Under the pieces are notes generated by a model, which was not told the DNA's origin, did no database searches, and saw only the letters and a program-made list of their open reading frames with translations. A stretch of 48,620 nucleotides of DNA from an uncultured Candidatus Pelagibacter sp. (lineage in GTDB: Bacteria > Pseudomonadota > Alphaproteobacteria > Pelagibacterales > Pelagibacteraceae), in the NCBI GenBank assembly GCA_905612375.1, contig CAJQRS010000011.1, positions 1-48,620 on the forward strand. The letters are read 5' to 3'. Positions 25,747-35,498 of this stretch are shown here, in pieces (the stretch's first letter is position 1; each line of letters starts with the position of its first letter). The position numbers were made by a program, and so were the translations under genes.

Positions 25747-26157
25747 ATGGACTTAAAAATTTTAGAAATTGCATCTAATACCGAAAATCACAAAGTGATT
25801 AAAAATCATACCCATCAATCAAAGAATAGGAACCCTTTGTGTGGAGATGAGATGGAAATTAGTTTGATAGTTAAAGACAATATAATTGAGGATATGGGGT
25901 ACCAATGCAAATCATGTATTTACTGCCAAGCTTCAGTAAGTTTGCTTTCAAGGTGGGTTATGCAATTACCAATAGAAAAAATTTCAGATTTTGTATTAAA
26001 AGCTGAGTTTTTCTTTGATAAAAATTTTGATCAATCGAAAAAAATTAATATAAAGGGTTTGAATGATTTTAAAAAAATAATGAATCCAGAAAACATTTCT
26101 AGAAAAGAATGTTTATTGCTTCCTTTTAAAACTCTTTCAAAGGCACTAAACCTTTAA
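25747..26157 (+). CDS. IscU/SufU/NifU-type iron-sulfur scaffold protein with extra cysteines
   Basis: This 136-residue protein has the NifU N-terminal domain pattern: NPLCGDEMEI with Cys32 and Asp34, QCKSCIYCQAS with Cys54, Cys57 and Cys60, and RKECLLLPFKTLSKAL with Cys122. The three scaffold cysteines correspond to 32, 57 and 122; cysteines 54 and 60 are extra compared with the usual G-x-G-C-A-I-S-Q-A-S. It heads the plus-strand formate dehydrogenase cluster, whose subunits carry many clusters. A dedicated scaffold role is inferred from that position. Confidence 0.75.
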   Translation: MDLKILEIASNTENHKVIKNHTHQSKNRNPLCGDEMEISLIVKDNIIEDMGYQCKSCIYCQASVSLLSRWVMQLPIEKISDFVLKAEFFFDKNFDQSKKINIKGLNDFKKIMNPENISRKECLLLPFKTLSKALNL

Positions 26158-26185
26158 ACTAACAATAACATTAAAGATAAAAAAT

Positions 26186-26671
26186 ATGATTAATACGATA
26201 AAAGAAAATTTTAATAGAGCCTTATACGCTTTAATATTTTCAATAATTACGATTGGTACTCTTTCATTTTTAGAATTTGAAACTCCTTATGGATTGTTTC
26301 TAGCTGGATCTTTTGGATCTTCTATGGTTCTACTTTTTGGATACCCTGAAAGTCCCTTTGCACAACCTAAAAATGTTTTCTTTGGACACTTAGTGACATC
26401 TGTAGTGGGTGTATTAATTTTAAAATTTCTTCCAGTAGATCAGTTTTTGCAAATTGCTATCGCAGTAGGCCTAGGTATTTTTGTAATGATAATACTTGGC
26501 GTAACTCATCCACCAGCAGGGGGAAATCCCATTGTTATAATAGTTGGTGCATATTCTTACGACTTTTTATTAAACCCAATCATTTTTGGTTCAATAATAA
26601 TTATTGTTTATGCAATTATTTTAAATCGTTTCATTTTAAAGAAAAACTATCCTAGTAGCTGGAAAAGTTAA
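26186..26671 (+). CDS. HPP-family integral membrane protein
   Basis: This 161-residue protein has four to five membrane segments and the signature LGVTHPPAGGNPI (about residues 108-120), from which the HPP family is named, plus GSFGSSMVLLFGYPESPFAQPKN. Some members of this family have been linked to nitrite transport in plastids and cyanobacteria. Its position inside a formate dehydrogenase cluster suggests a small-anion role such as formate or molybdate handling, but this is inference. Confidence 0.8.
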   Translation: MINTIKENFNRALYALIFSIITIGTLSFLEFETPYGLFLAGSFGSSMVLLFGYPESPFAQPKNVFFGHLVTSVVGVLILKFLPVDQFLQIAIAVGLGIFVMIILGVTHPPAGGNPIVIIVGAYSYDFLLNPIIFGSIIIIVYAIILNRFILKKNYPSSWKS

Positions 26672-26692
26672 TTTTTTCGTTGTTTCAAATCT

Positions 26693-26714
26693 AGCCAGTT
26701 TAAATATACTGGCT
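26693..26714 (+). promoter_or_regulatory. Hairpin immediately upstream of the fdhD start
   Basis: AGCCAGT pairs with ACTGGCT across an eight-base AT loop. The stem ends two bases before the fdhD ATG at 26717, so it covers the place where a ribosome-binding site should be. No T-tract follows, so it is not an ordinary terminator. Confidence 0.45.
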
Positions 26715-26716
26715 GA

Positions 26717-27559
26717 ATGAATTCTAATTATAAAGTCATAAAATTTAGATCTAATAATTCAAAAGAAGTTGATGATCAAATATCCATTGAAGAGCCGCTT
26801 GAAATAATACTCAAGTATAAGATTAAAGCAAATTGGATTGAAAATACCATATCTATTACAATGAGAACGCCTGGTGATGATGAAGATTTAGTCACCGGCT
26901 TTCTCTTTAATGAAAGAGTAATTGAAAAAATTAATCATATAGAAAATATTCAAACTAGCGGTGAGCCAGTTGGTCAATATAAATTAAGGAACAAGATTAT
27001 TGTAACAATAAATAATTCTGAAAATATTGATATTGATAAGATTAAAAGAAATTTTTTGACAAATTCTTCATGTGGTGTGTGTGGGAAAACATCTCTTGAA
27101 TCTTTAGAAATTATTAAAAAAGATAAGATAATAAAATCTATCCCAAAAATAAATCATGAAATAATAATGAAGTCGCCTGATATATTAAGGCAAGAGCAAT
27201 CTGAGTTTTCAAAAACTGGTGGAATTCATGCTAGTGGCTTGTTCAACGCTGATGGCGAAGTTATTGCTGTAAAAGAAGATGTGGGACGACATAATGCTTT
27301 GGACAAATTGATCGGATTCGTTTTAAAAAAAGAGTTGCTTGATAATAGTTCTCAATTTTTAACTTGTTCTGGAAGGCTTAATTTTGACTTAGTACAAAAG
27401 GCTCTTATGGCAAATATAGGGGTCTTAATAGGTGTAGGTGCGCCAACCAGTCTCGCTATAGATTTAGCTAAAAAGTTTGACATGACGTTAGTTGGTTTTG
27501 TAAAAGAAGGTAGTTTTAATATTTATAGTAATAGTGAAAGAATTATAATAAAAAATTGA
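26717..27559 (+). CDS. fdhD: Formate dehydrogenase accessory sulfurtransferase
   Basis: FdhD passes sulfur from a cysteine desulfurase to the molybdenum cofactor before insertion into formate dehydrogenase. The 280 residues include MRTPGDDEDLVTGFLFNE, the conserved cysteine pair in SSCGVCGKTSLE, TGGIHASGLF, VKEDVGRHNALDKLIG and SGRLNFDLVQKALMANI. The gene lies 19 bases before the diaphorase subunit of formate dehydrogenase. Confidence 0.94.
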   Translation: MNSNYKVIKFRSNNSKEVDDQISIEEPLEIILKYKIKANWIENTISITMRTPGDDEDLVTGFLFNERVIEKINHIENIQTSGEPVGQYKLRNKIIVTINNSENIDIDKIKRNFLTNSSCGVCGKTSLESLEIIKKDKIIKSIPKINHEIIMKSPDILRQEQSEFSKTGGIHASGLFNADGEVIAVKEDVGRHNALDKLIGFVLKKELLDNSSQFLTCSGRLNFDLVQKALMANIGVLIGVGAPTSLAIDLAKKFDMTLVGFVKEGSFNIYSNSERIIIKN

Positions 27560-27578
27560 AAATTTAATAGGGTAAATT

Positions 27579-29237
27579 GTGTCAAAAAATATTAGTAATC
27601 TATCTGGAAGAATTGGTTTAAAAAATAATCTTTTTGAAAAAGTTTATGAAAGATCTTTAAAATCTAATAATTCAGACGGCATTAAAGAAATTGCTAAAGA
27701 ATATCACATGGGTGTTTCTACCATTCATGGTGCTGAGAGTTTTTATGAATTTTTAAGACCAGCCCATAGAGAGAAAAAAGCTTTTGTTTGTAATGGAAGT
27801 GCCTGCATGTGTGCTGGAACTCAAGGACCATTAAAGGAAAAATTAAAGAAAAAACTTGGCGATGATAAAGTGGGTGAAATGTTTTGTCTTGGTTATTGCT
27901 ATGAGAATAATGCATTTCACTATAATGGCCAAAATTATGCAGGTAATGACATCAATAAAATTGATGAAATAATCAGTGGTAAAGATTTAGAACAAGAGAA
28001 ATTTCATTCAAAAAGTTTTGCATCTACAAGTTTTTTAATGGATGATAAAATCTCTGATAATAATAAGTTTAAACAGCATTTAGAAAAATTTATAAACACT
28101 GACAAACAAGAAATAGTTAAAACTCTTTTAGATTCAAACTTAACTGGAAGAGGTGGTGCTGGTTTTCCTACTGGATTAAAATGGGATTATTGCCGTAAAG
28201 CAGAGTCAGAAAAAAAATACGTTATCTGTAATGCTGATGAAGGAGACTCTGGTGCATATTCAGATAGATACTTATTAGAAGATCAGGCCTTAAAAGTAAT
28301 ATTTGGAATGGTTATATGTGGATATGTTATTGGTGGTGATGAAGGAGTTTTATATATTAGAGGAGAATATCCAAAATCAATTGAATCTTTAAATGCTTCA
28401 ATTAACTCTTTAAAAAAAGAAGGACTGCTTGGAGAAAATATTCTTGGAACAAATTTTTCTTTTGATTTAAATATATGTATTGGTCAAGGAGCGTATATTT
28501 GTGGAGAAGAAACTGCTTTAATTGCTTCAATAGAAGGACGTAGAGCAGAAGTTGAAGTACGACCTCCGTTTCCTGTTACTGAAGGATTGTATAAAAAACC
28601 AACTGTTGTTAATAACGTTGAAACACTAGCTGCAGCAGCAGGTATACTTTTAAATGGTGCAGAAAAATTCTCTTCTATAGGTAATAAAAAATCGGCTGGT
28701 ACTAAATTGGTTTGTTTTGATAGCTTCTTTAATAATCCAGGTGTTTATGAAATTGAAATGGGAACACCCATGAAAAAAGTTTTAAATGATATTGGTGGTG
28801 GCTTTAAAGAGCCTGTAAAAGCATTACAAATTGGGGGACCATTAGGTGGTGTGATACCAATTGCAGAAGCTGAAAAACTGAATCTAGATTTTCAAGAATT
28901 TACAGCAGCTGGTTTTATGCTTGGCCACGCAAGTATAGTTAGTATTCCAAAAGATTTTCCAATGGTTGAATATATTCATCATTTATTTGAATTTACTGCT
29001 GAAGAATCATGTGGAAAGTGTTTTCCAGGAAGACTTGGGTCTTACAGGGGCAAAGAGATGTTTGATCAGTTAAAGAGTAAAACAGCTAAGATTCCATTAA
29101 AAGTATTAAATGATTTACTATTAACGATGAAAAATGGTTGTTTATGTGCCCTATGTGGGGCAATTCCTACTCCTATCATGAATATATTAAAATATTTTGG
29201 TGATGAAATGAAGGATGATATGGTTAATGAAAACTAA
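27579..29237 (+). CDS. NAD-dependent formate dehydrogenase, fused NuoE-NuoF-like diaphorase subunit
   Basis: This 552-residue fusion combines the FdsG-like and FdsB-like subunits. The N-terminal NuoE-type domain (about 1-130) has 2Fe-2S ligands in CNGSAC (71, 76) and CLGYC (103, 107). The NuoF-type part has the FMN/NAD region LTGRGGAGFPTGLKW and CNADEGDSGAYSDR, GQGAYICGEETALIASIEG, and a 4Fe-4S site in ESCGKCFPGR with a later CLCALCG. It passes electrons from the catalytic subunit to NAD+. The start is a GTG at 27579 behind AGGG. Confidence 0.92.
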   Translation: MSKNISNLSGRIGLKNNLFEKVYERSLKSNNSDGIKEIAKEYHMGVSTIHGAESFYEFLRPAHREKKAFVCNGSACMCAGTQGPLKEKLKKKLGDDKVGEMFCLGYCYENNAFHYNGQNYAGNDINKIDEIISGKDLEQEKFHSKSFASTSFLMDDKISDNNKFKQHLEKFINTDKQEIVKTLLDSNLTGRGGAGFPTGLKWDYCRKAESEKKYVICNADEGDSGAYSDRYLLEDQALKVIFGMVICGYVIGGDEGVLYIRGEYPKSIESLNASINSLKKEGLLGENILGTNFSFDLNICIGQGAYICGEETALIASIEGRRAEVEVRPPFPVTEGLYKKPTVVNNVETLAAAAGILLNGAEKFSSIGNKKSAGTKLVCFDSFFNNPGVYEIEMGTPMKKVLNDIGGGFKEPVKALQIGGPLGGVIPIAEAEKLNLDFQEFTAAGFMLGHASIVSIPKDFPMVEYIHHLFEFTAEESCGKCFPGRLGSYRGKEMFDQLKSKTAKIPLKVLNDLLLTMKNGCLCALCGAIPTPIMNILKYFGDEMKDDMVNEN

Positions 29238-29257
29238 GATAGATTTTAAAGGGTGAT

Positions 29258-32026
29258 ATGAGTTCAGAAAAAAGAAAAATTGCATATATAGATGGTAAGC
29301 CATATGAAATTGGCCCTAACCATACTTCTGTTTTAAAATTTGTAAAAAGTTACCTTGGTGAAAAAAAGGTTCCTGCTTTATGTAACGATCCAAACTTAGC
29401 ACCTTATGGGGCTTGTAGAGTTTGTTCTGTTGAGGTTGCTTTAGTTAAAGATGGGCCAACTAAAATTGTAGCTTCCTGCCATACGCCTGTTGCAGAAAAC
29501 CAACATATTTTTACAAACAATGAAAAGCTAACAGAATTAAGAAAAAATATTATTGAACTAGTTATAACTGATCACCCAATGGAATGTGGAACTTGTGAAG
29601 TTAATAATAATTGCGAACTTCAAGATGTTGCTAATGATTTAGGTATATCAGATCATAGATACAACACTCCAAAACAACACAAAGGTATTCCAAGAGACAC
29701 TTCTCACGATTACATGAGAATGAATTTAGATAATTGTATTAACTGTGGAAGATGTGTTCGTGCTTGTGATGAAATTCAAGGTTCTTTTGTATTAACAATG
29801 AGTGGTAGAGGATTTGAATCTAAAATCACAACAGATAATGATGCTTTATTTGGAGATTCATCTTGTGTATCTTGTGGTGCTTGTGCACATACATGTCCAA
29901 CAGATGCAATATCAGATGTCTTTCAATCAAAATCAGCTGCTGTAGATGAAAAAGTTAGAACAACTTGTTCTTATTGTGGAGTTGGATGTAATTTAGAAGC
30001 ATCCATTAAAGATAACAAAGTTGTTGCAATATCTACGCCTAAAGAATCTGAAGTTAACGCAGGTCACACTTGTATTAAAGGAAGATATGCATTTGGATTT
30101 TATGATCATCCTGACAGATTAAAAACACCTTTGATTAAAAGAAATGGAAAATTTGAAGAAGCATCATGGGATGAAGCTTATGACTTTATTAAAAAAGAAT
30201 TAAATCGAATAACTAAAGAAAGTGGACCAGATGCAGTTGCTGGTATTTCTTCAGCAAGATGTACTAATGAAGAAAATTATGTTTTCCAAAAAATGATTAG
30301 AGCTGCAATCGGAACTAACAACATTGACTGTTGTGCAAGAATTTGTCATTCACCTACTGCTTGGGGAATGCAACAAACTTTTGGAACTGGCGCTGCAACT
30401 AATTCTACAGAAGATATTTACCATGCAGATTTGTTTATGGTTATAGGGGCAAATCCAACAAATGCTCACCCAGTTACTGGAGCAAAAATAAAACAACAAG
30501 TAATGAAGGGCAAAAAACTAATAGTTCTAGATCCTATCACTACTGAACTAGCTGAGCTTGCTGATTACCATATTAAACTTAGACCTGGAACTAATGTAGC
30601 TATTTTAAATATGATGTTACATTTTATAATGAAAGCAAATCTTTACGATAAAGATTTTGTTAGAGATAGAACTGAAGGTTTTGCAAATTTTATTAAAGAG
30701 ATTGAAAGACAGGATATGGATAAACTAGCTAAAGTTGCTGGTGTTGATAAACAATTGGTTAAAGAAGCTGCTATAGCTTATGCAACAGCTAAAAATTCTA
30801 TGGAATTCCATGGTTTAGGAGTTACTGAGCAAGAGCAAGGCTCTAAAACAGTAATGTTAATTGCCGATCTAGCAATGATTACAGGAAATATTGGTAGAAG
30901 AGGTGTTGGTGTTAATCCATTAAGAGGACAAAATAATGTCCAAGGTGCAGCTGATATGGGGTGCCAACCTCATCAAGGAGCTGGTTACTTTGAGGTTGCT
31001 GATGAAAAAGTTCAAAATTTCTACACTGAAAAATATGGAGTTGTCCACCCAACAAAACAAGGACTAAAAATTCCAGAAATGTTTGATGGTGCTATTAATA
31101 AAGATGTGAAAGCTGTCTGGATTATTGGAGAAGATATTGTTCAAACAGATCCTAATAGTGCACACGTGGTTCAAGCAATGAATTCTTTAGAATTATTAGT
31201 AGTACAAGAGATTTTTATGAGTGAAACTGCAAAACTTGCGACAGTAGTATTGCCTGGAACAACTTTTTTAGAAAAAGATGGAACTTTCACTAACACTGAA
31301 AGAAGAATTCAAAGAGTAAACAGAGCGGTACCTCCTCTACCAGGTACAAAAACTGATGGAAACATTGTAACTGATATGATGCAAAAATTAGGTTTTGATC
31401 AACCAACTTATGATGCCGATCAAGTTCTTGCAGAAATTGCAGATGTTGTTCCTTTCTTTAAGGGCGTAACAAGAGAAAGACTTGGTAAGATGGGATTACA
31501 ATGGCCTGTTCAAGAAGATGGAACAGATACTCAAGTTTTACACCAAGAAACTTTTAAAATTGGAAAAGGACAGCTTAAAAATTTTGATTGGAAAGAATCT
31601 AATGAGATAGCTACTAATAAAAAAGATTACCCTTTAATTCTAACAACAAGTAGAGTTCTTCAACACTATAATGCTGCTACTATGACAAGACGTACTAAAA
31701 ATATTAATATAGTTTCTGAAGACTTGTTACTAGTTCACCCTAATGATGCCAACAAAAGAGAGTTAAATACAGGTGACATAGGAAGACTTTATTCTGGACG
31801 AGGAGAAGTTGCTTTAAAAGTAGAAGTAACAGATAAAGTTAAAGAAGGAATTGTATTTACAACATTCCACTTTCCAGAACACATGGTTAACATGGTAACT
31901 GGTCATGGTAAGGATGAAGAAACAATGTGTGCAGAGTACAAAGTTTCTTCTGTAGAAATTCAAAAGATATCTAATCAATTTAAAACTGTTGTTGAACCTA
32001 AAGAAAATCAAGCAGAACTTTCTTAA
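29258..32026 (+). CDS. NAD-dependent formate dehydrogenase, catalytic (alpha) subunit
   Basis: FdhA/FdsA oxidises formate to CO2 at a molybdenum (or tungsten) bis-guanine-dinucleotide cofactor. The 922 residues run: a 2Fe-2S ferredoxin domain (CNDPNLAPYGACRVC), a His/Cys cluster site (DHPMECGTCEVNNNCELQ), two 4Fe-4S sites (CINCGRCVRACDE, CVSCGACAHTCP), another in CSYCGVGCNLEA, and the molybdopterin domains with the active cysteine in CARICHSPTAWG. Cysteine, not selenocysteine, occupies the active position. Soluble location is expected because there is no Tat signal. Confidence 0.95.
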   Translation: MSSEKRKIAYIDGKPYEIGPNHTSVLKFVKSYLGEKKVPALCNDPNLAPYGACRVCSVEVALVKDGPTKIVASCHTPVAENQHIFTNNEKLTELRKNIIELVITDHPMECGTCEVNNNCELQDVANDLGISDHRYNTPKQHKGIPRDTSHDYMRMNLDNCINCGRCVRACDEIQGSFVLTMSGRGFESKITTDNDALFGDSSCVSCGACAHTCPTDAISDVFQSKSAAVDEKVRTTCSYCGVGCNLEASIKDNKVVAISTPKESEVNAGHTCIKGRYAFGFYDHPDRLKTPLIKRNGKFEEASWDEAYDFIKKELNRITKESGPDAVAGISSARCTNEENYVFQKMIRAAIGTNNIDCCARICHSPTAWGMQQTFGTGAATNSTEDIYHADLFMVIGANPTNAHPVTGAKIKQQVMKGKKLIVLDPITTELAELADYHIKLRPGTNVAILNMMLHFIMKANLYDKDFVRDRTEGFANFIKEIERQDMDKLAKVAGVDKQLVKEAAIAYATAKNSMEFHGLGVTEQEQGSKTVMLIADLAMITGNIGRRGVGVNPLRGQNNVQGAADMGCQPHQGAGYFEVADEKVQNFYTEKYGVVHPTKQGLKIPEMFDGAINKDVKAVWIIGEDIVQTDPNSAHVVQAMNSLELLVVQEIFMSETAKLATVVLPGTTFLEKDGTFTNTERRIQRVNRAVPPLPGTKTDGNIVTDMMQKLGFDQPTYDADQVLAEIADVVPFFKGVTRERLGKMGLQWPVQEDGTDTQVLHQETFKIGKGQLKNFDWKESNEIATNKKDYPLILTTSRVLQHYNAATMTRRTKNINIVSEDLLLVHPNDANKRELNTGDIGRLYSGRGEVALKVEVTDKVKEGIVFTTFHFPEHMVNMVTGHGKDEETMCAEYKVSSVEIQKISNQFKTVVEPKENQAELS

Positions 32027-32080
32027 TTACTCATATTTTAATAGGTGCTTTAAAAAATTATAAAGTTTATAATTTTAAAA

Positions 32081-33556
32081 ATGACTAATTCAAATATAGA
32101 TATTGATAAAGCAGGTTGGTCTTTTGATAACACCTATTCAAAACTACCTGATGACTTTTTAGTAAAACAAGCCCCTATTCCAGTAAAATCTCCTGAGTTG
32201 ATAATTATAAATAAGAATTTATCTAAAGATTTAGATTTAGATTTCACTAATATTAGTGAAGAAAATTTGTCTCAATTATTTTCAGGTAATTTATTACCAA
32301 CAGGATCAAATTCAATTGCACAAGCATATGCAGGTCATCAATTTGGTCATTTTACAATGTTAGGTGATGGACGTGCTGTTTTAATGGGTGAACATCTTTC
32401 CAAAACCAAAGAAAGGTTTGACATTCAATTTAAGGGCTCTGGAAGAACTCCTTACTCTAGAAGTGGTGATGGCAGGGCTGCATTAGGCCCTATGTTAAGA
32501 GAATATATTATTAGCGAAGCAATGCATTTTTTAAAAATACCTACTACTAGAAGTTTGGCGGTTGTAAAAACTGGAGAAAATGTGATTAGAAACCAAATTT
32601 CAAAAGGTGCAATTCTTACAAGAGTAGCCTTAGGACATATAAGGGTTGGAACGTTTCAGTACATTGCTGCAAAACAAAATATTAATGACCTAAAAACTTT
32701 AACCAACTACACAATTGAAAAGTACTACCCAAATATTAAATCATCAAAGAATAAAGCTTTAGAGTTATTAAATGTGTTAATTGAAAAACAAACTCAACTT
32801 GTAATTGATTGGATGAGAGTTGGCTTTATTCATGGAGTTATGAATACTGATAATATGTCTATATCTGGTGAAACTATAGATTATGGTCCGTGCGCGTTTA
32901 TGGATTTATACGACCCTAAAACAGTTTTTAGTTCAATAGATCAATTGGGTAGGTATGCTTATGATAATCAACCCAAAATTACTAAATGGAATTTAATAAG
33001 ATTTGCTGAATGTCTCATTCCTCTTATTAGTAAAAATGAAGATGAAGCTATTAAACTTGCTAGAGATGCTTTAGATAAGTTTGAAGAAAATTATGAAACA
33101 AAATGGCTAAATATGATGAGAGATAAACTTGGATTATATGGTGAAGATAAAGATGATAAAGATCTAATTTTTGAACTATTAAATTGGATGCAAAAAAATA
33201 AAGCAGATTATACAAATACTTTTATTTTTTTAATGCAAAAAGTCATTAAAAGCTCTGAAGTTTATAATAATAAAGAATTTGATTTGTGGAAAATTAAATG
33301 GATTAAAAGATTAACATTGTTTGGTAGTACCCATCATAAATCGATGGTATTAATGAATTCTTCTAACCCAATGATAATACCTCGTAATCACAAAATTGAA
33401 GAAGCTTTAACATTAGCCAATCAAGGTGATTTAACTTTATTTAATAAGTTAATAAAGATATTAAGCAACCCCTATAAAGCCAATAAAAGTGATTTAGAAT
33501 TTATGTCGTCACCTCCACATAATGACAGGCAATATCAAACTTTTTGTGGCACATAA
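32081..33556 (+). CDS. selO: Protein adenylyltransferase SelO (YdiU family)
   Basis: SelO is a pseudokinase-fold enzyme that transfers AMP to proteins and is linked to oxidative stress. The 491 residues contain YAGHQFGHFTMLGDGRAVLMGE, QFKGSGRTPYSRSGDGRAALGPML, HGVMNTDNMSISGETIDYGP and the C-terminal TFCGT, in which cysteine stands three residues from the end where eukaryotic forms have selenocysteine. It follows the formate dehydrogenase operon after 54 bases. Confidence 0.92.
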   Translation: MTNSNIDIDKAGWSFDNTYSKLPDDFLVKQAPIPVKSPELIIINKNLSKDLDLDFTNISEENLSQLFSGNLLPTGSNSIAQAYAGHQFGHFTMLGDGRAVLMGEHLSKTKERFDIQFKGSGRTPYSRSGDGRAALGPMLREYIISEAMHFLKIPTTRSLAVVKTGENVIRNQISKGAILTRVALGHIRVGTFQYIAAKQNINDLKTLTNYTIEKYYPNIKSSKNKALELLNVLIEKQTQLVIDWMRVGFIHGVMNTDNMSISGETIDYGPCAFMDLYDPKTVFSSIDQLGRYAYDNQPKITKWNLIRFAECLIPLISKNEDEAIKLARDALDKFEENYETKWLNMMRDKLGLYGEDKDDKDLIFELLNWMQKNKADYTNTFIFLMQKVIKSSEVYNNKEFDLWKIKWIKRLTLFGSTHHKSMVLMNSSNPMIIPRNHKIEEALTLANQGDLTLFNKLIKILSNPYKANKSDLEFMSSPPHNDRQYQTFCGT

Positions 33557-33582
33557 ATAAAAATAAACTAAAGTAGTAATTA

Positions 33583-34380
33583 ATGCCTTTAAAAAAAGAA
33601 GTTTCAAAATTTTTAAATTCATTAAAAAGGCCTAATAAGCTAATACCTTATTTAAAGAAAAAGATTAGAAATAAATTATACTTTACAGAAGAAAAATTTC
33701 TTGAAGATTTTTTTAATAAAAAAGAAAAAAAATATATTATCCAAATTGGTGGAAATGATGGAATTCAGAATGATCCTCTAAGAAAATATTTTGTGAAAAA
33801 GAATAATTATAAAGCAATCATATTCGAACCATTAAACTATTATTTTGAATGTTTAGTACAACTATATGAAGGTAGGGACGATATAAAGATTAAAAAAACT
33901 GGAATATCAAATCTTAATGGTATTAAAGAATTATATTTTATTAAACCTGCTGTGGCTGATCAAATGAATGGTGATGGTCCAATGAATAATTGGGCTCATG
34001 GACAAGGTTCGTTTGATAAAAAAACAATAGAATTCTATATTGAAAATAACCAATTTAGAGGTGAAAAATATAAGAAAGATATCAGGTTCTACAAAGAAAG
34101 TATTGAGTCTGAAGAAATCAAAATTATTAAATTATCTGATATTTATATTCCAAATAATATAGAAACTCTTTTGGTTATTGATGTTCAGGGTTTTGAATTA
34201 GATGTTATTGAAAGTATTAATTTTAATAATGCTCCTAAATACATCTTTTATGAGGATGAAGTGAAGTTTACTAAACTTCAAAAGGATTCACTAAAAGCAG
34301 AAAAAATTAAATCGATCTTAAAAAAAAATAATTATAAATATATTGGCGGTGACCATGATTTGATTTATAAAAAAATATAA
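33583..34380 (+). CDS. FkbM-family methyltransferase-like protein
   Basis: The 265 residues have a SAM-methyltransferase start (YIIQIGGNDGIQNDP, about 52-66; FEPLNYYFECL) and the FkbM hallmark LLVIDVQGFELDVIESI (about 207-223). Such enzymes O-methylate sugars or polyketides, often in surface-polysaccharide pathways. No glycan genes are nearby, so the substrate is open. It is separated by 26 bases from selO and converges on the oxidase gene. Confidence 0.78.
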   Translation: MPLKKEVSKFLNSLKRPNKLIPYLKKKIRNKLYFTEEKFLEDFFNKKEKKYIIQIGGNDGIQNDPLRKYFVKKNNYKAIIFEPLNYYFECLVQLYEGRDDIKIKKTGISNLNGIKELYFIKPAVADQMNGDGPMNNWAHGQGSFDKKTIEFYIENNQFRGEKYKKDIRFYKESIESEEIKIIKLSDIYIPNNIETLLVIDVQGFELDVIESINFNNAPKYIFYEDEVKFTKLQKDSLKAEKIKSILKKNNYKYIGGDHDLIYKKI

Positions 34381-34386
34381 AAATAT

Positions 34387-35490
34387 CTACAACACGTAAG
34401 GTTCTGGTCTTGCATTATTCTCTAACACTCTTTCCACAGAAAAATCACTAATATCAATACTTTGATATGATCCAGTTGTAATTAGTTCAGTTAGAGCTCT
34501 TCCAATACCAGGTGCTTGCATTAAACCTCTACCTGTAAATCCTGATGCCATATAAACATTTTCATATTTTGGATGCTTACCAACAACGGCATTATTATCT
34601 AATTTATTGCAATCATAGTAACCAGCCCAACCACCAGTTAGTTTTAACTCTTCAAATGCTGGTATTCTTTGTGCTAACGCTGGCCATACTAATTCTTCAA
34701 AATCATTCCAAGCAGGTTCTAAATCAGTTGCATCAAAAACTGAGTTTGGTGAACCAGCTAAGTATTCATTACCTTCCGGTCTCCAATAAACTCCTGTAGT
34801 TAAATCTCCACATAAAGGCATTTCTGGAATGTGAGTTGGGCATTTAACTCTGAAAACAGTATGTTTTTGAGGTACAACAGGAATGTCTTCCAATAATTTA
34901 TTTGTCCAACACCCAGCGGCGGAAATAATAGTTTTAGCTTTAATTTCTGAAATATTTTTTACATCACCTTTAATAAATTCTGCACCAAGTTCAATTGCTT
35001 TACCTTTGAGTGCACTATGAAACATAAATGGATCAATCCAACCTTCACTTTGGTTATCAGTAAACGTTGCGGTTTCTATACCTTCGCAATTTATGTAAGA
35101 AAATGTCTTAGATAATTCTGAACCTTTAATATTTTTTGTACCTGCATCACAGGCTTTATGATTTTCTAATGCTTTATATTGCTCTTCAGCATGTTCTGGG
35201 CCAAACATCAAAAGATATCCATTTGCAACCATGCTTGCAGTTGGGTTAGGATTTTTTTTAGTTTTCAATAGATCTGGTATTTGGGAAATAAACTCTCTTG
35301 CAAACTTACCTAGCAAGATATTTTCTTTTTGAAAAAATTGCCTCCTAAAACCACCAAGAGATAATGGAAATGATGCTTCTTTATATGTTGGGTCTCTTTC
35401 AATAACTTTAACTTTTCTACCCTCTTTAGATAAAAAATAAGCTGTAGAAGCTCCTATAATTCCACCCCCAATTATTACAACATCATCCAT
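34387..35490 (-). CDS. FAD-dependent oxidoreductase, DAO family
   Basis: This 367-residue protein has an N-terminal dinucleotide fold (VVIIGGGIIGASTAYFLSKEG), SLGGFRRQFFQKENILLGK, TIISAAGCWTNKLLED and GFTGRGLMQAPGIGRALTELI. This is the glycine/sarcosine oxidase-like DAO family, closest in flavour to the FOXRED1-like members. It probably oxidises an N-methylated or simple amino acid; the exact substrate is unknown. It lies eight bases downstream of tspO on the same strand. Confidence 0.85.
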   Translation of the reverse strand: MDDVVIIGGGIIGASTAYFLSKEGRKVKVIERDPTYKEASFPLSLGGFRRQFFQKENILLGKFAREFISQIPDLLKTKKNPNPTASMVANGYLLMFGPEHAEEQYKALENHKACDAGTKNIKGSELSKTFSYINCEGIETATFTDNQSEGWIDPFMFHSALKGKAIELGAEFIKGDVKNISEIKAKTIISAAGCWTNKLLEDIPVVPQKHTVFRVKCPTHIPEMPLCGDLTTGVYWRPEGNEYLAGSPNSVFDATDLEPAWNDFEELVWPALAQRIPAFEELKLTGGWAGYYDCNKLDNNAVVGKHPKYENVYMASGFTGRGLMQAPGIGRALTELITTGSYQSIDISDFSVERVLENNARPEPYVL

Positions 35491-35498
35491 AATTTATT

